A program made the position numbers and the translations under genes. A model generated the notes under the pieces. It saw nothing but the letters and a program-made list of their open reading frames with translations. It did not search any database and was not told the origin of the DNA. A stretch of DNA of 64,000 bases, taken from contig NZ_AP023247.1 of the NCBI RefSeq assembly GCF_016756535.1, positions 806,001-870,000 on the forward strand, written 5' to 3'. This document shows positions 8,122 to 16,773 of this stretch, one piece after another. This DNA is from Mesorhizobium sp. 131-2-1. Its GTDB lineage: Bacteria > Pseudomonadota > Alphaproteobacteria > Rhizobiales > Rhizobiaceae. Within the stretch, counting starts at the first letter, position 1; every line of letters starts with the position of its first letter.

Positions 8122-9363
8122 TCAGTTCAGCAGTCCATCCATCGAAATGGCCGGCTTGCGGCCGGCGATGAGGTCGGCGGTGATGCGGGCTGAACCGTGC
8201 GACATGGTCCAGCCGATATGGCCGTGCCCGGTGTTGAGGTAGAGGTTGCGCAGGCGCCGCTGGCCGAACTCGGGCAGGTTGTTCGGCGTCATCGGCCGCA
8301 AGCCCGCCCACATCTCGGCGCGGTCGTAGTCGGCGCCCTCGGGATAGAGCTCCTCGGTCACGCCCTTCATGAAGGCGAAATCGGCCGGTTTGTGGCTGGT
8401 GTCGTAGCCGGCGAACTCCGCCGTGGCGGTGACCCGCAGGCGGTCGCCGAAGCGAGAGATGGCGACCACATTGTGCTCGTCGACCGAAGCGATGGTCGGC
8501 GGCGCCGGCCGATTGCCGACGGGGATGGTCAGCGAATAGCCCTTGATCGGATAGATCGGCAGGCTGATGCCGATCGTTTTTGCCAGCAGCGGGCTGTAGG
8601 AGCCGAGCGCCAGCACATAGGCATCGCCCTTGAAGGCGCCCCTGTCGGTCATCACCTGCGCGACGCCATCGCCCGACGTCTCGATGCCGGTGATGGTGGT
8701 GCCGGTGTGGATTTCGCCGCCGCGCTCGACGATTTTCGCCACCAGCGCCCGCGTGAACTTCGCCGGGTCGCCGGTCTCGTCGGTCGGGCAGTAGATGCCG
8801 CCGGCGATTTTTTCCTTCGCCGAGGCCAGCGACGGATCGAGCGCGACGACACCGTCGCGATCCAGAACCCTGATCTCCTGCCCGTCGGATTCCAGCAGCT
8901 TCATGTGCTCGACGCCCTTGTCGAGCGCCTGCTGGCTGCGATGGAAATAGAGGATGCCGCGGTCGTTGCGGTCGTAGTCGATCGCCTCGTCGGCGATGAC
9001 CTGGTGCAGGACGGATTGCGAATAGGCGGCGAGCCGATGCTTGAGCAGCGTGTTGCGCCTGGCCTTCTCGGCCGTGCACTCCAGGAGGAATAGCCACGAC
9101 CAGCTGTAGAGCCTCGGGTCGGCTGACATCCTGAAGCGCAGCGCCTGGTCCTTCAGCACCAGCGATTTCAACAGGATCATGGGCGCCCTGGGCGACGACC
9201 AGACGAAGGAATGGCCGGGCGCGATCATGCCGGCATTGCCCCAGCTGGTCTCGGCGGCGACCTGGGCCCGGCGCTCGATGAGCGCCACCTCATGGCCGTC
9301 CTTCTGCAGCTGGTAGGCGGTGGTGACGCCAACCACGCCGCCACCCAGCACGATCACGCGCAT
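8122..9363 (-). CDS. dadA: D-amino acid dehydrogenase, small subunit type (FAD)
   Basis: The 413-residue protein belongs to the DAO family. An N-terminal FAD motif GGGVVGVTTAYQL begins at residue 7, followed by ETSWGNAGMIAPGH, characteristic of DadA. The C-terminal GLRPMTPNNLPEFG and NTGHGHIGWTMSHG segments are the usual FAD-contacting end. DadA oxidises D-amino acids to 2-oxoacids and ammonia and passes electrons to the respiratory chain at the membrane. The downstream racemase-like gene may feed it. No alr/dadX gene is nearby, so the exact substrate is open. Confidence 0.88.
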   Translation of the reverse strand: MRVIVLGGGVVGVTTAYQLQKDGHEVALIERRAQVAAETSWGNAGMIAPGHSFVWSSPRAPMILLKSLVLKDQALRFRMSADPRLYSWSWLFLLECTAEKARRNTLLKHRLAAYSQSVLHQVIADEAIDYDRNDRGILYFHRSQQALDKGVEHMKLLESDGQEIRVLDRDGVVALDPSLASAKEKIAGGIYCPTDETGDPAKFTRALVAKIVERGGEIHTGTTITGIETSGDGVAQVMTDRGAFKGDAYVLALGSYSPLLAKTIGISLPIYPIKGYSLTIPVGNRPAPPTIASVDEHNVVAISRFGDRLRVTATAEFAGYDTSHKPADFAFMKGVTEELYPEGADYDRAEMWAGLRPMTPNNLPEFGQRRLRNLYLNTGHGHIGWTMSHGSARITADLIAGRKPAISMDGLLN

Positions 9364-9532
9364 GACGCCTCCGGAGATCGCGAGTCAGCTTACTTTAGAG
9401 TGTGAATCTCGGCCTGCAATGGCACACATACCGAGATGTCGGCGGAACAGCGCCCTCTCGTGGGCAGGACGATCGCAAATGGCGCTTCGTCATTCTAGGG
9501 CGGAGCAAGGAGCGAAGCGACGCGCGCAGACC

Positions 9533-10302
9533 CTAGGGCGTGGACTCAACGTGTCGCAGCCATATTCGGAGCGATGCGAGATTGAGGATGGCCAGGTAGT
9601 TGCGTGCGAGCTTGTCAAAGCGGGTTGCGGCCCGGCGGAATTGCTTGAGCCTGCAGAAGAAGCGTTCGATGCGGTTGCGCTCCCGGTAGAGCTCTGGCGG
9701 AACCACACGTTTATTCTTGACGTGACGGCGGGTTGGAATGTTGGCCGAGCCACCGGTTCTGGCAATGAGAGCAACCAACGGCCAGCTGTCGTAGCCTTTG
9801 TCAGCGACAAGCGCCTTTGCCGGCGGCAACCCTTCAATCAGCTGCGGGGCGATGGTCTTATCGGATGCCTTGCCCTCGGTGATAAGCAAACGGATGGGCA
9901 GACCATCCTGATCGACAAGGGCATGAACCTTGGTGCTTAGTCCGCCATGAGAACGGCCAATGGCGTTATCCGGACCCCCTTTTTACCGCCCGCGGCATGC
10001 TGGTGAGCGCGGATTATCGAACTGTCGATTAAGTGCAAAGACTGTGGTGACTTAGCCGCCAGGGCTTCAAACATCGCCAACCAGACACCTCTCTTGGCCC
10101 AGCGGTTGAAGCGATTGTAGACCGTGGTGTAGGGGCCATACCGTTCGGGCAGATCGCGCCAAGGCGATCCGGTCCTCAAAACGTAAAATATGCCATTTAC
10201 CACCCGCCGATCATCGACCCGCTTCTTGCCCAAACCGTGCGGCGGCAGAAGCGGCTCCACGATTTGCCATTCCGTCTCGCTTAGATCGTAGCGTGCCATC
10301 AT
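9533..10302 (-). CDS. IS5-family transposase, two overlapping frames joined by a -1 frameshift (copy 1)
   Basis: The first frame (10302 to 9937) starts MMARYDLSETEWQIVEPLLP and holds the N-terminal DUF4096-like HTH region and the first DDE aspartate (HLIDSSIIRAH). The second frame (to 9533) continues GPDNAIGRSHGGLSTK and carries the second Asp (VADKGYDS) and the catalytic Glu (RNRIERFF). The frames join at a slippery A AAG GGG heptamer, as in other IS5-family elements. The stop TAG lies within the CTAG at the insertion border. Both domains look intact, so the enzyme may be active. Confidence 0.85.
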
Positions 10303-10364
10303 CGCCTCCAAATCAAGGCGTTGAATCACTGCTTCAAACGTCGTGCAAGGGTTGAGTACGCGCT
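9537..10364 (-). mobile_element. IS5-family insertion sequence (IS427-like), copy 1
   Basis: This 828-bp element is flanked on both sides by CTAG (9533-9536 and 10365-10368), a target duplication of TA or CTAG. Imperfect terminal repeats GGGCGTGGACTCAAC and GAGCGCGTACTCAAC match at 12 of 15 positions. It is an inverted copy of the element at 13756-14583; length and encoded proteins are identical. It interrupts the left arm of the GIY-YIG repeat element. Confidence 0.88.
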
Positions 10365-10445
10365 CTAGAATCCATGCCGTGACCTTGGCCAAGAACGCAA
10401 CGGTCCAGAATAGCCGCCGATGACTGCGCCAGCTAAGATCGCCAG

Positions 10446-10730
10446 ATGACCGGCTACGTCTACATGGCCGCAAGCCAGAAAGGCGGCACAATCTATATCG
10501 GTGTCACCAATGACCTTGCTCGTCGGATGCCCGAGCACAAGACCGGCCAAGGCTCCAGCTTCACCAGCCGTTATGGTGTGCAGCGTCTGGTCTGGTACGA
10601 GGAATACTTCGACATCACCGATGCTATCCAGCGTGAGACATCACTGAAGCGCTGGCCACGCCGATGGAAGGTCGAGCTGATCGAGAAGACCAATCCGGAA
10701 TGGTTCGAGCTATTTCGCGGAATTGGCTAG
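10446..10730 (+). CDS. GIY-YIG nuclease family protein
   Basis: This 94-residue single-domain endonuclease has the signature halves YVY at residues 4-6 and YIG at 17-19, the conserved Arg in NDLARR (26-27) and the metal-binding Glu in IQRETSLKRW (E64). It resembles the small stand-alone GIY-YIG proteins that are abundant in Rhizobiales and usually described only as UvrC-like. No DNA-binding domain is attached. The gene lies between two inverted 65-bp arms of repeat family A, which suggests it belongs to a mobile repeat. The ATG follows GATCGCCAG, with no strong RBS. Confidence 0.88.
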   Translation: MTGYVYMAASQKGGTIYIGVTNDLARRMPEHKTGQGSSFTSRYGVQRLVWYEEYFDITDAIQRETSLKRWPRRWKVELIEKTNPEWFELFRGIG

Positions 10731-10886
10731 TGAACGTTCTGCACCGCTGCGATGCTCGTGCGTCGCGGCATGGATTCTAGGATCTGCGCGCGTCGCTTCG
10801 CTCCTTGCTCCGCCCTAGAATGACGAATGATACGCCCACATGATTGAGGGGAGCGCGAAGGATCACGACGATTGCGCCCAAGACCC

Positions 10887-12062
10887 TCACCCCTTCAACG
10901 CCTGCTCCAGATCCGCTATCAGATCGTCGCCGTCCTCGATGCCGGCTGACAAACGCACCAGCGAATCGGAGATGCCGATGGCGCCGCGCTTTTCCGCCGG
11001 AATCGAGCCGTGCGTCATCAGCGCCGGATGCTCGATCAGGCTTTCGACGCCGCCGAGGCTTTCGGCGAGCGTGAACAGCTGCGTGCGTTCGAGGAAGCGC
11101 TTTGTACCGGCAAGGTCACGGTCGAGATCGACCGAGATCATGCCGCCGAAGGCGTGCATCTGGCGTTTCGCGATCTCGTGCTGCGGGTGGCTGGCGAGGC
11201 CGGGATAGATGACGCGGCGGACATCCTTCCGCGCCTCCAGCCATTGCGCGATCTTCAGGCCGTTGGCGGAGTGGCGCTCCATCCTCAGCGCCAGGGTCTT
11301 GATGCCGCGCAGCGCCAAAAAGCTGTCGAAGGGGCCGGAGATGGCGCCGATGGCGTTCTGCAGGAATTTCAGCCGGTCGGCGAGGTCCTTGTCGTCGCCG
11401 ACGACCGCGACGCCGCCGACCATGTCGGAATGGCCGTTCAGATATTTGGTCGTCGAATGGACGACGATGTCGATGCCGAGCTCCAGCGGCCGCTGGATGT
11501 AGGGGCTGCAGAAGGTGTTGTCGGCAACGCTGAGCAGGCCCTTGCGCTTCGCCAATGCGGCGACCGCTTCGAGGTCGACGATGCGCAGCAGCGGGTTGGT
11601 CGGCGTCTCGACCCAGAGCAGTTTTGTCTCCGGGCGGATCGCGGCTTCGACGGCGGCAAGGTCGGTGAAGTCGGCGAAGCTGACCTGCAATCCGGCCGAG
11701 CGCTTGCGCACCCGCTCCAGCAAGCGAAAAGTGCCGCCATAGATGTCGTCGGTGGCGACGATGTGGTCGCCGGCATCGAGCAGTTCCAGAACGGTCGAGA
11801 TCGAAGCCAGGCCGGACGCGAAGGCGAAGGCTTTCGTGCCGCTTTCGAGATCGGCCACCGCGCGTTCGAAGGCGAAGCGCGTCGGGTTCTGGCTGCGGGC
11901 GTATTCGAACCCTTTGTGCACGCCGGGCGACTGTTGGCCATAGGTGGAGGTGGCGTAGATCGGCACCATCACCGCGCCCGTGGTCGGGTCGTGGCTCTGG
12001 CCGCCATGGATGGTGCGGGTCGAAAAGGCCAGGCGGTTCTTGCCCGTTGCATTGCTGGTCAT
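10887..12062 (-). CDS. mccB: Cystathionine gamma-lyase (trans-sulfuration PLP enzyme)
   Basis: This is a Cys/Met metabolism PLP-dependent enzyme of 391 residues. The PLP lysine is K206 in STTKYLNGHSD; YSRSQNPTR-like YARSQNPTR (55-63) and the ETPTNP loop (152-157) bind cofactor and substrate. Sequence alone does not separate gamma-lyase from gamma-synthase. The four-base overlap (ATGA) with the upstream cystathionine beta-synthase gene makes the reverse transsulfuration role, homocysteine to cysteine through cystathionine, more likely. Expected to be a cytoplasmic tetramer. Confidence 0.85.
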   Translation of the reverse strand: MTSNATGKNRLAFSTRTIHGGQSHDPTTGAVMVPIYATSTYGQQSPGVHKGFEYARSQNPTRFAFERAVADLESGTKAFAFASGLASISTVLELLDAGDHIVATDDIYGGTFRLLERVRKRSAGLQVSFADFTDLAAVEAAIRPETKLLWVETPTNPLLRIVDLEAVAALAKRKGLLSVADNTFCSPYIQRPLELGIDIVVHSTTKYLNGHSDMVGGVAVVGDDKDLADRLKFLQNAIGAISGPFDSFLALRGIKTLALRMERHSANGLKIAQWLEARKDVRRVIYPGLASHPQHEIAKRQMHAFGGMISVDLDRDLAGTKRFLERTQLFTLAESLGGVESLIEHPALMTHGSIPAEKRGAIGISDSLVRLSAGIEDGDDLIADLEQALKG

Positions 12063-13501
12063 CTTGCGCGGCGCCTCAGATGGTTGATCAGGTCGATGCG
12101 GGTTATCAGGCCGATGAACTCGTCGCCATCGAAGACGATGGCGACCTCGTTGCGGTCGAACACCGGCAGCAGCGCATCGAGCGTCTGGCTGGCCTGCAGC
12201 GTGTGCAGGTTGGAGGTCATGGCGGTGCGCACCGGGCCATTGAAGCGGTCCCAGCGGCCGTCATAGGGGCCGTCGACCTTGGCCAGGATGTCGCCCTCGT
12301 CGACGATGCCGACGAGCTTGCCATTGTCGAGCACCGGCAGTTGCGAGACGTCCGAGCGGCGCATGCGGCCATAGGCGTTGAGCAGGCTTTCGTCCGGGCC
12401 GACCCAGACGGTGTCGCCGGTGCGGTGCGAGCGCATGACGAGGTCGCGCAAATCGCCATGCTGCTCCTGCTCGGCCAGGCCCTGCTCGGCCAGCCAGAAA
12501 TCGTCGAAGACTTTCGACAGGTATTTGTTGCCGCTGTCGCAGACGAAGGTGACGACGCGCTTCGGCACCGTCTGCTCGCGGCAATAGCGCAGTGCTGCCG
12601 ACAAAAGCGTGCCGGAGGACGAACCGGCGAGGATGCCCTCGCGGGACAAAAGATCGCGCACCGCCAGCATGCTCTGCTTGTCGGGGATGGAGTAGGCCTT
12701 CCTGACCAGCGACAGGTCGGCATTGGGCGGCACAAAATCCTCGCCTATGCCTTCGACGGTCCAGCTGCCGGCCTCTTCCATCTTGCCGGTCTTGATCAGC
12801 GGCGCCAGCACCGAGCCGACCGGGTCGGCCAGCACCATCTCGGTCTTCGGCGAATGTTTCGCGAAATAACGGCCAAGCCCGGTCAGCGTGCCGCCGGAGC
12901 CCACGCCGACCACCGCCGCGTCGACATCGCCGTCGAGCTGGGCGAGGATTTCCGGGCCGGTCGTGGTCTCGTGCGCCAGCGGGTTGGCCGGATTGGCGAA
13001 CTGGTTGGCGTAGAAGGCGCCAGGCGTTTCGGCGGCGATCTTCTCGGCCATGTCCTGGTAATATTCGGGATGGCCCTTGCCGACATCGGAGCGGGTCATG
13101 CGCACCTCGGCGCCGAGCGCGCGCAGATGCTGGATTTTTTCGCGCGACATCTTGTCGGGGACGACGAGGATGATGCGATAGCCCTTGGGGATGCCGACCT
13201 GGGCAAGACCGAGGCCGGTATTGCCCGCGGTCGCCTCGACGATGGTGCCGCCGGGGCGCAGCTTGCCCTGCCTTTCGGCGGCGGCGATCATCGACAGCGC
13301 GATACGGTCCTTGATCGAGCCGCCGGGGTTCTGGCTTTCGAGCTTGATGAACAGCCGGCACTTGCCGGTGTCGAATTTGGTCAGCTCGACGATAGGCGTC
13401 TGGCCGATCAGGTCGAGCACCGAGGCATAGGGCGGGCGCAGGCGGGAGAGGGTGCTCTCCGGCGGGGCACTGCCGGGTGCGGCTTTCCTGTGCTCGCTCA
13501 T
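12059..13501 (-). CDS. cbs: Cystathionine beta-synthase
   Basis: The 480-residue protein has an N-terminal cysteine-synthase-like PLP domain (PLP lysine K64 in GGSIKDR; substrate loop TAGNTG; phosphate loop GSGGTLTG). A C-terminal pair of CBS domains follows from about residue 345 (SQLPVLDNGKLVGIVDEGDI; VAIVFDGDEFIGLITRIDL). It lacks the N-terminal haem-binding extension of animal CBS. It condenses serine with homocysteine to give cystathionine. The CBS pair may sense adenosyl ligands. The gene is first in a two-gene operon with the gamma-lyase gene and begins 250 bp from IS copy 2. Confidence 0.9.
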   Translation of the reverse strand: MSEHRKAAPGSAPPESTLSRLRPPYASVLDLIGQTPIVELTKFDTGKCRLFIKLESQNPGGSIKDRIALSMIAAAERQGKLRPGGTIVEATAGNTGLGLAQVGIPKGYRIILVVPDKMSREKIQHLRALGAEVRMTRSDVGKGHPEYYQDMAEKIAAETPGAFYANQFANPANPLAHETTTGPEILAQLDGDVDAAVVGVGSGGTLTGLGRYFAKHSPKTEMVLADPVGSVLAPLIKTGKMEEAGSWTVEGIGEDFVPPNADLSLVRKAYSIPDKQSMLAVRDLLSREGILAGSSSGTLLSAALRYCREQTVPKRVVTFVCDSGNKYLSKVFDDFWLAEQGLAEQEQHGDLRDLVMRSHRTGDTVWVGPDESLLNAYGRMRRSDVSQLPVLDNGKLVGIVDEGDILAKVDGPYDGRWDRFNGPVRTAMTSNLHTLQASQTLDALLPVFDRNEVAIVFDGDEFIGLITRIDLINHLRRRAR

Positions 13502-13755
13502 GTCAGGCGCTCCATGGGTGAAAACCTAGCGTCTTTTCCAGCCGATCGCAGTCGGAAAGAAGATAGATCGTGCCAATCGGAGGACCAGACGGGGAATGGA
13601 ATTCCAGACCCTGCCGTCGTCATCCTCAGGCTTGACCCGAGGATCCATGCCGTGCCCGAGGCCGGGGAATGCAGCGTTCCAGTACCATCACCGTCCGACC
13701 GGCCAAAGTCTTTCTGCACCGCTGCGGCGTTCGCAGGTCACGGCATGGATCCTAG

Positions 13756-14583
13756 AGCGCGTACTCAACCCTTGCACGACGTTTGAAGCAGTGATTCAAC
13801 GCCTTGATTTGGAGGCGATGATGGCACGCTACGATCTAAGCGAGACGGAATGGCAAATCGTGGAGCCGCTTCTGCCGCCGCACGGTTTGGGCAAGAAGCG
13901 GGTCGATGATCGGCGGGTGGTAAATGGCATATTTTACGTTTTGAGGACCGGATCGCCTTGGCGCGATCTGCCCGAACGGTATGGCCCCTACACCACGGTC
14001 TACAATCGCTTCAACCGCTGGGCCAAGAGAGGTGTCTGGTTGGCGATGTTTGAAGCCCTGGCGGCTAAGTCACCACAGTCTTTGCACTTAATCGACAGTT
14101 CGATAATCCGCGCTCACCAGCATGCCGCGGGCGGTAAAAAGGGGGTCCGGATAACGCCATTGGCCGTTCTCATGGCGGACTAAGCACCAAGGTTCATGCC
14201 CTTGTCGATCAGGATGGTCTGCCCATCCGTTTGCTTATCACCGAGGGCAAGGCATCCGATAAGACCATCGCCCCGCAGCTGATTGAAGGGTTGCCGCCGG
14301 CAAAGGCGCTTGTCGCTGACAAAGGCTACGACAGCTGGCCGTTAGTTGCTCTCATTGCCAGAACCGGTGGCTCGGCCAACATTCCAACCCGCCGTCACGT
14401 CAAGAATAAACGTGTGGTTCCGCCAGAGCTCTACCGGGAGCGCAACCGCATCGAACGCTTCTTCTGCAGGCTCAAGCAATTCCGCCGGGCCGCAACCCGC
14501 TTTGACAAGCTCGCACGCAACTACCTGGCCATCCTCAATCTCGCATCGCTCCGAATATGGCTGCGACACGTTGAGTCCACGCC
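13756..14583 (+). mobile_element. IS5-family insertion sequence (IS427-like), copy 2
   Basis: This 828-bp element lies in the opposite orientation to copy 1, flanked by CTAG at 13752-13755 and 14584-14587. It encodes the same transposase. Together with copy 1 it encloses the GIY-YIG gene and the cbs/mccB operon. Confidence 0.88.
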
Positions 14584-14587
14584 CTAG
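13818..14587 (+). CDS. IS5-family transposase, two frames joined by a -1 frameshift (copy 2)
   Basis: Frame one runs 13818-14183, starting at ATG after GGAG at 13811. Frame two is open to the TAG at 14585-14587. The heptamer A AAG GGG at 14138-14144 sits in the correct phase for a -1 slip, after which the peptide reads GGPDNAIGRSHGGLSTK, as in continuous IS5-type transposases. DDE residues lie in HLIDSSI, VADKGYDS and RNRIERFF. The encoded protein is the same as copy 1. The stop codon falls in the duplicated CTAG target rather than inside the element. Confidence 0.87.
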
Positions 14588-14656
14588 GGTCTGCGCTGCG
14601 TCGCTTCGCTCCTGCTTTGCCCTAGGATGACGAAGGGAGGGGCCCAAAAGCCCTGC

Positions 14657-16000
14657 CTACCCCAGCAACAGCTTGCTCAACCTCGCACACTGGACGCGGA
14701 TATCGGGGATGGCGTCGATCTCGAAGAAGGTGCCGCGCGTCAGCGGGCCGACGGCGAGGATCTTGGCCGAGACGGTGCCGTCGCCGGCGATGATCTCGCA
14801 ATTGGCTGACACGTCGAGGCCGAGGCGCAGCGGATCGGGCCGCGCCAGCCCACGGTCGACCAGCGAGCGGACAACGCTGTTCGAGGTGGTCGAGATGTCC
14901 CTGGCGATACCAGTGCAGTCGTAGATGCGGGCGACCTCCAGCGTCTCGAGCGCCTGGGTGTGGCGGGACTGGATCTCCACCGAAAATGAGTCGCCCGCCT
15001 CGATGCCGACGACACGGCCGGCGACAGGGCGGATGCGGCCGGACTGCACCGCCTCGGTGACGCGGGCATGGACCTCCGGCGCCAGGCGATGCCGGTGGAT
15101 GTCCCACCAGGCCTTGGTGTGCTCGACGAAGCGGCGCTTGGCCGAGGACGGCCAGTTCTGCCAGATCTTCTGGTTGAAGGGCCGCAGACCGTCGACGACG
15201 TCGCGCCAGTCGATGCCGGCCTTCTGATTCTCGCGGATCAGGTCGCGGAACCAGCCAACGAAATAGGAAAGCTGGGTGCCGAGCGGAATGTCGGCGACGT
15301 CGAGCTTGATCGGATTGCCCTTGCGATGCGGCGAAGGCAGGAGGCCGCGCCGGGACACGGCGACGATTTCGCCGCGATGGCCGCGCTGCTCCAGCGACAG
15401 GAAGGCGTCGACCATGCTCAAGCCCGTGCCCAGCACCAGCACCCGGTCGTCCGGGTCGATCGCGGTGTCGGCCTCCGTACCCATGCGGATCGCATGGCCC
15501 TGGCCGGCGCCCGGCCGCTCGTCATGGCCGGTGGCGAGCACGGCAAGATGAGCGACCACGCTGGTGCCGTTGGCTAAAGCCACCTCGACCCCGGACGCGG
15601 TCGGCGAGATCGACAGGCTTTCTTCGCGGATCAGGCGCAGCCGGCCGGTCTCGCGTTCGCGGGCCTCGAGCTCGTCCAGCAATTCCTTGAGATAGCGGGC
15701 ATAGAGGCTGCGCGGCGCGTAAAACGGCCCCTGGTCCGGACTGGCGAGACCGCGCTGCAGCAGCCAGCGCGCGAAATCGCCGGGGTCGTCGGCATAGGCG
15801 CTCATGCCGGAGGCGTTGACATTCAGCACATGGGCGGAAAGCAGCGTCGAATAGGCCATGCCCTGTCCGAAATGCGGGCGCTTCTCGATCAGCGTGACGC
15901 GCAGGTCGGGATTGGCCGATTTGAGCAGGTGCGCGGCAAGCACGACGCCGCTGGCGCCGCCGCCGACAATGATGATCGAGTTGACGCGCGCGCTGCTCAT
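14657..16000 (-). CDS. FAD/NAD(P)-binding protein (YdhS-like)
   Basis: The 447-residue protein opens with the FAD motif IIIVGGGASGVVLAAHLL, and FGQGMAYSTLLSAHVLNVNA matches the NAD_binding_9/YdhS-type family. A second dinucleotide motif (LVLGTGLSMVDAFLSL) lies near residue 195. The reaction is unknown; relatives are probably monooxygenase- or oxidoreductase-like. It starts 28 bp after the Rrf2 regulator gene on the same strand. The divergent sulfonate genes suggest, without proving, a role in sulfur metabolism. Confidence 0.78.
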   Translation of the reverse strand: MSSARVNSIIIVGGGASGVVLAAHLLKSANPDLRVTLIEKRPHFGQGMAYSTLLSAHVLNVNASGMSAYADDPGDFARWLLQRGLASPDQGPFYAPRSLYARYLKELLDELEARERETGRLRLIREESLSISPTASGVEVALANGTSVVAHLAVLATGHDERPGAGQGHAIRMGTEADTAIDPDDRVLVLGTGLSMVDAFLSLEQRGHRGEIVAVSRRGLLPSPHRKGNPIKLDVADIPLGTQLSYFVGWFRDLIRENQKAGIDWRDVVDGLRPFNQKIWQNWPSSAKRRFVEHTKAWWDIHRHRLAPEVHARVTEAVQSGRIRPVAGRVVGIEAGDSFSVEIQSRHTQALETLEVARIYDCTGIARDISTTSNSVVRSLVDRGLARPDPLRLGLDVSANCEIIAGDGTVSAKILAVGPLTRGTFFEIDAIPDIRVQCARLSKLLLG

Positions 16001-16028
16001 GCGCGCACCTGCCTGTGCGGCGGCCGGC

Positions 16029-16481
16029 TCAGGCCTTGATCTTGAGCTCGAGCGAAAGGTCGTCGTCGCCAGCGATGTCGCGCATCTCGGCGAGGCTGCG
16101 CTGATCGAGCACCTCGGCGATCGCCTGCCGGACCTCCAGCATCAGATGACGGACTTGGCATGTCGCCTCGTTGCAGTCTTCACAGCGCTGATATTGGGTG
16201 CGGCTGGCGCAAGGAATGGGGGCAAGCGGCCCGTCGAGCACGCGCACGACATGGCCGACCTTGATCTCGTCGGCCGGCCGCGCCAGGCGGTAGCCGCCCT
16301 CCTTGCCCTTGCGGCTCTGGACGAAGCCGGCATTGCGCAGTTCGCCGAGAATGGCGTCGAGGAATTTCTTCGGGATGTTGTTGGCGGCGGCGACATCGCC
16401 GACGAAGGCAAGCTGCCCGGCCGGCAATTGCGCCAGATGGACCAGCGCCTTGAGGCCGTACTTGCCTTTTTTCGTAAGCAT
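16029..16481 (-). CDS. Rrf2-family transcriptional regulator with a cysteine cluster
   Basis: The 150-residue protein has an N-terminal winged HTH (KKGKYGLKALVHLAQL; NNIPKKFLDAILGELRNAGFV) and the wing SRKGKEGGYRLARP. Cysteines at 91, 100, 103 and 108 resemble, but do not exactly match, the Fe-S-binding Cys triplet of IscR. A redox or Fe-S sensor is therefore possible. CymR-type sulfur regulators belong to the same family, and this gene is divergent from the tau/ssu genes. It is likely to control the FAD protein downstream and perhaps the sulfonate genes. Confidence 0.87.
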   Translation of the reverse strand: MLTKKGKYGLKALVHLAQLPAGQLAFVGDVAAANNIPKKFLDAILGELRNAGFVQSRKGKEGGYRLARPADEIKVGHVVRVLDGPLAPIPCASRTQYQRCEDCNEATCQVRHLMLEVRQAIAEVLDQRSLAEMRDIAGDDDLSLELKIKA

Positions 16482-16627
16482 GGACCGAACGATTCTCTGT
16501 CATGCGATGGCCGGCGGCCATCGACCATCGAGCGCCGGGCACGCATTTCGACGGCGTCCGGGCATCCATGACACATAAATTCTAGTGACATGATATACAA
16601 GCCAGAGCTGTTGATATTGCTTCGTTT

Positions 16628-16729
16628 TCAGGCGACTGCGGCGATTTCACACCGCATCGCCGGGATGTCCGCGAGGTGGATGGCCACGCCACGAGCGATT
16701 GGCTGAGCATGATAGGTCGGATCGCTCAT
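16628..16729 (-). CDS. Candidate small ORF / leader peptide (33 aa) upstream of the Rrf2 gene
   Basis: ATG at 16729 is preceded by GGGAGTTGAGAACG, a well-placed ribosome binding site. The ORF encodes MSDPTYHAQPIARG to CEIAAVA and contains one Cys near its end. It lies 147 bp upstream of the Rrf2 gene on the same strand and directly after a perfect 8+8 palindrome. It could be a regulatory leader or a decayed gene. I know of no family. Confidence 0.4.
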   Translation of the reverse strand: MSDPTYHAQPIARGVAIHLADIPAMRCEIAAVA

Positions 16730-16748
16730 CGTTCTCAACTCCCTAATG

Positions 16749-16773
16749 TCGATAAGGATACTGTACTTATCGA
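16749..16773. promoter_or_regulatory. Palindromic operator candidate
   Basis: TCGATAAG and CTTATCGA form a perfect inverted repeat separated by 9 bp. It sits between the Rrf2-side small ORF and the sulfonate transport genes, where an Rrf2 protein could bind. The match to any known box is not clear. Confidence 0.45.

Larger units (their letters stand above)
9487..10826. mobile_element. Repeat family A, long form: GIY-YIG gene between 65-bp inverted arms
   Basis: The left arm is 9487-9536 plus 10369-10383 (split by an IS). The right arm is 10762-10826. Read as inverted repeats the 65-bp arms agree at 63 positions; each begins TCGTCATTCTAGGGCGG and ends near ATCCATGCCGTGAC. The only intact gene between them is the GIY-YIG nuclease at 10446. 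Inner flanks (ACGCAACGGTCCAGAAT and TTCTGCACCGCTGC) match the spacer halves of the short family A copies. That looks like a full-length element and its deletion derivatives. Mobility is inferred, not shown. Confidence 0.6.
13617..14633. repeat. Repeat family A, short form, interrupted by IS5 copy 2
   Basis: The left arm at 13617 is of the short hairpin type (CATCCTCAGGCTTGACC then GAGGATCCATGCCGTG). The spacer contains CAGCGTTCCAG and TTCTGCACCGCTGC. The right arm is of the long type (GGTCACGGCATGGATCCTAG ... CCCTAGGATGACGA, ending 14633). The IS occupies its CTAG, the same place in the repeat as in copy 1. Confidence 0.75.

Noticed and set aside
9537..14583. A composite transposon bounded by the two IS5 copies
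   Set aside because: No target duplication surrounds the whole unit; each copy has its own CTAG pair inside a separate repeat. Independent insertion or recombination explains it better.
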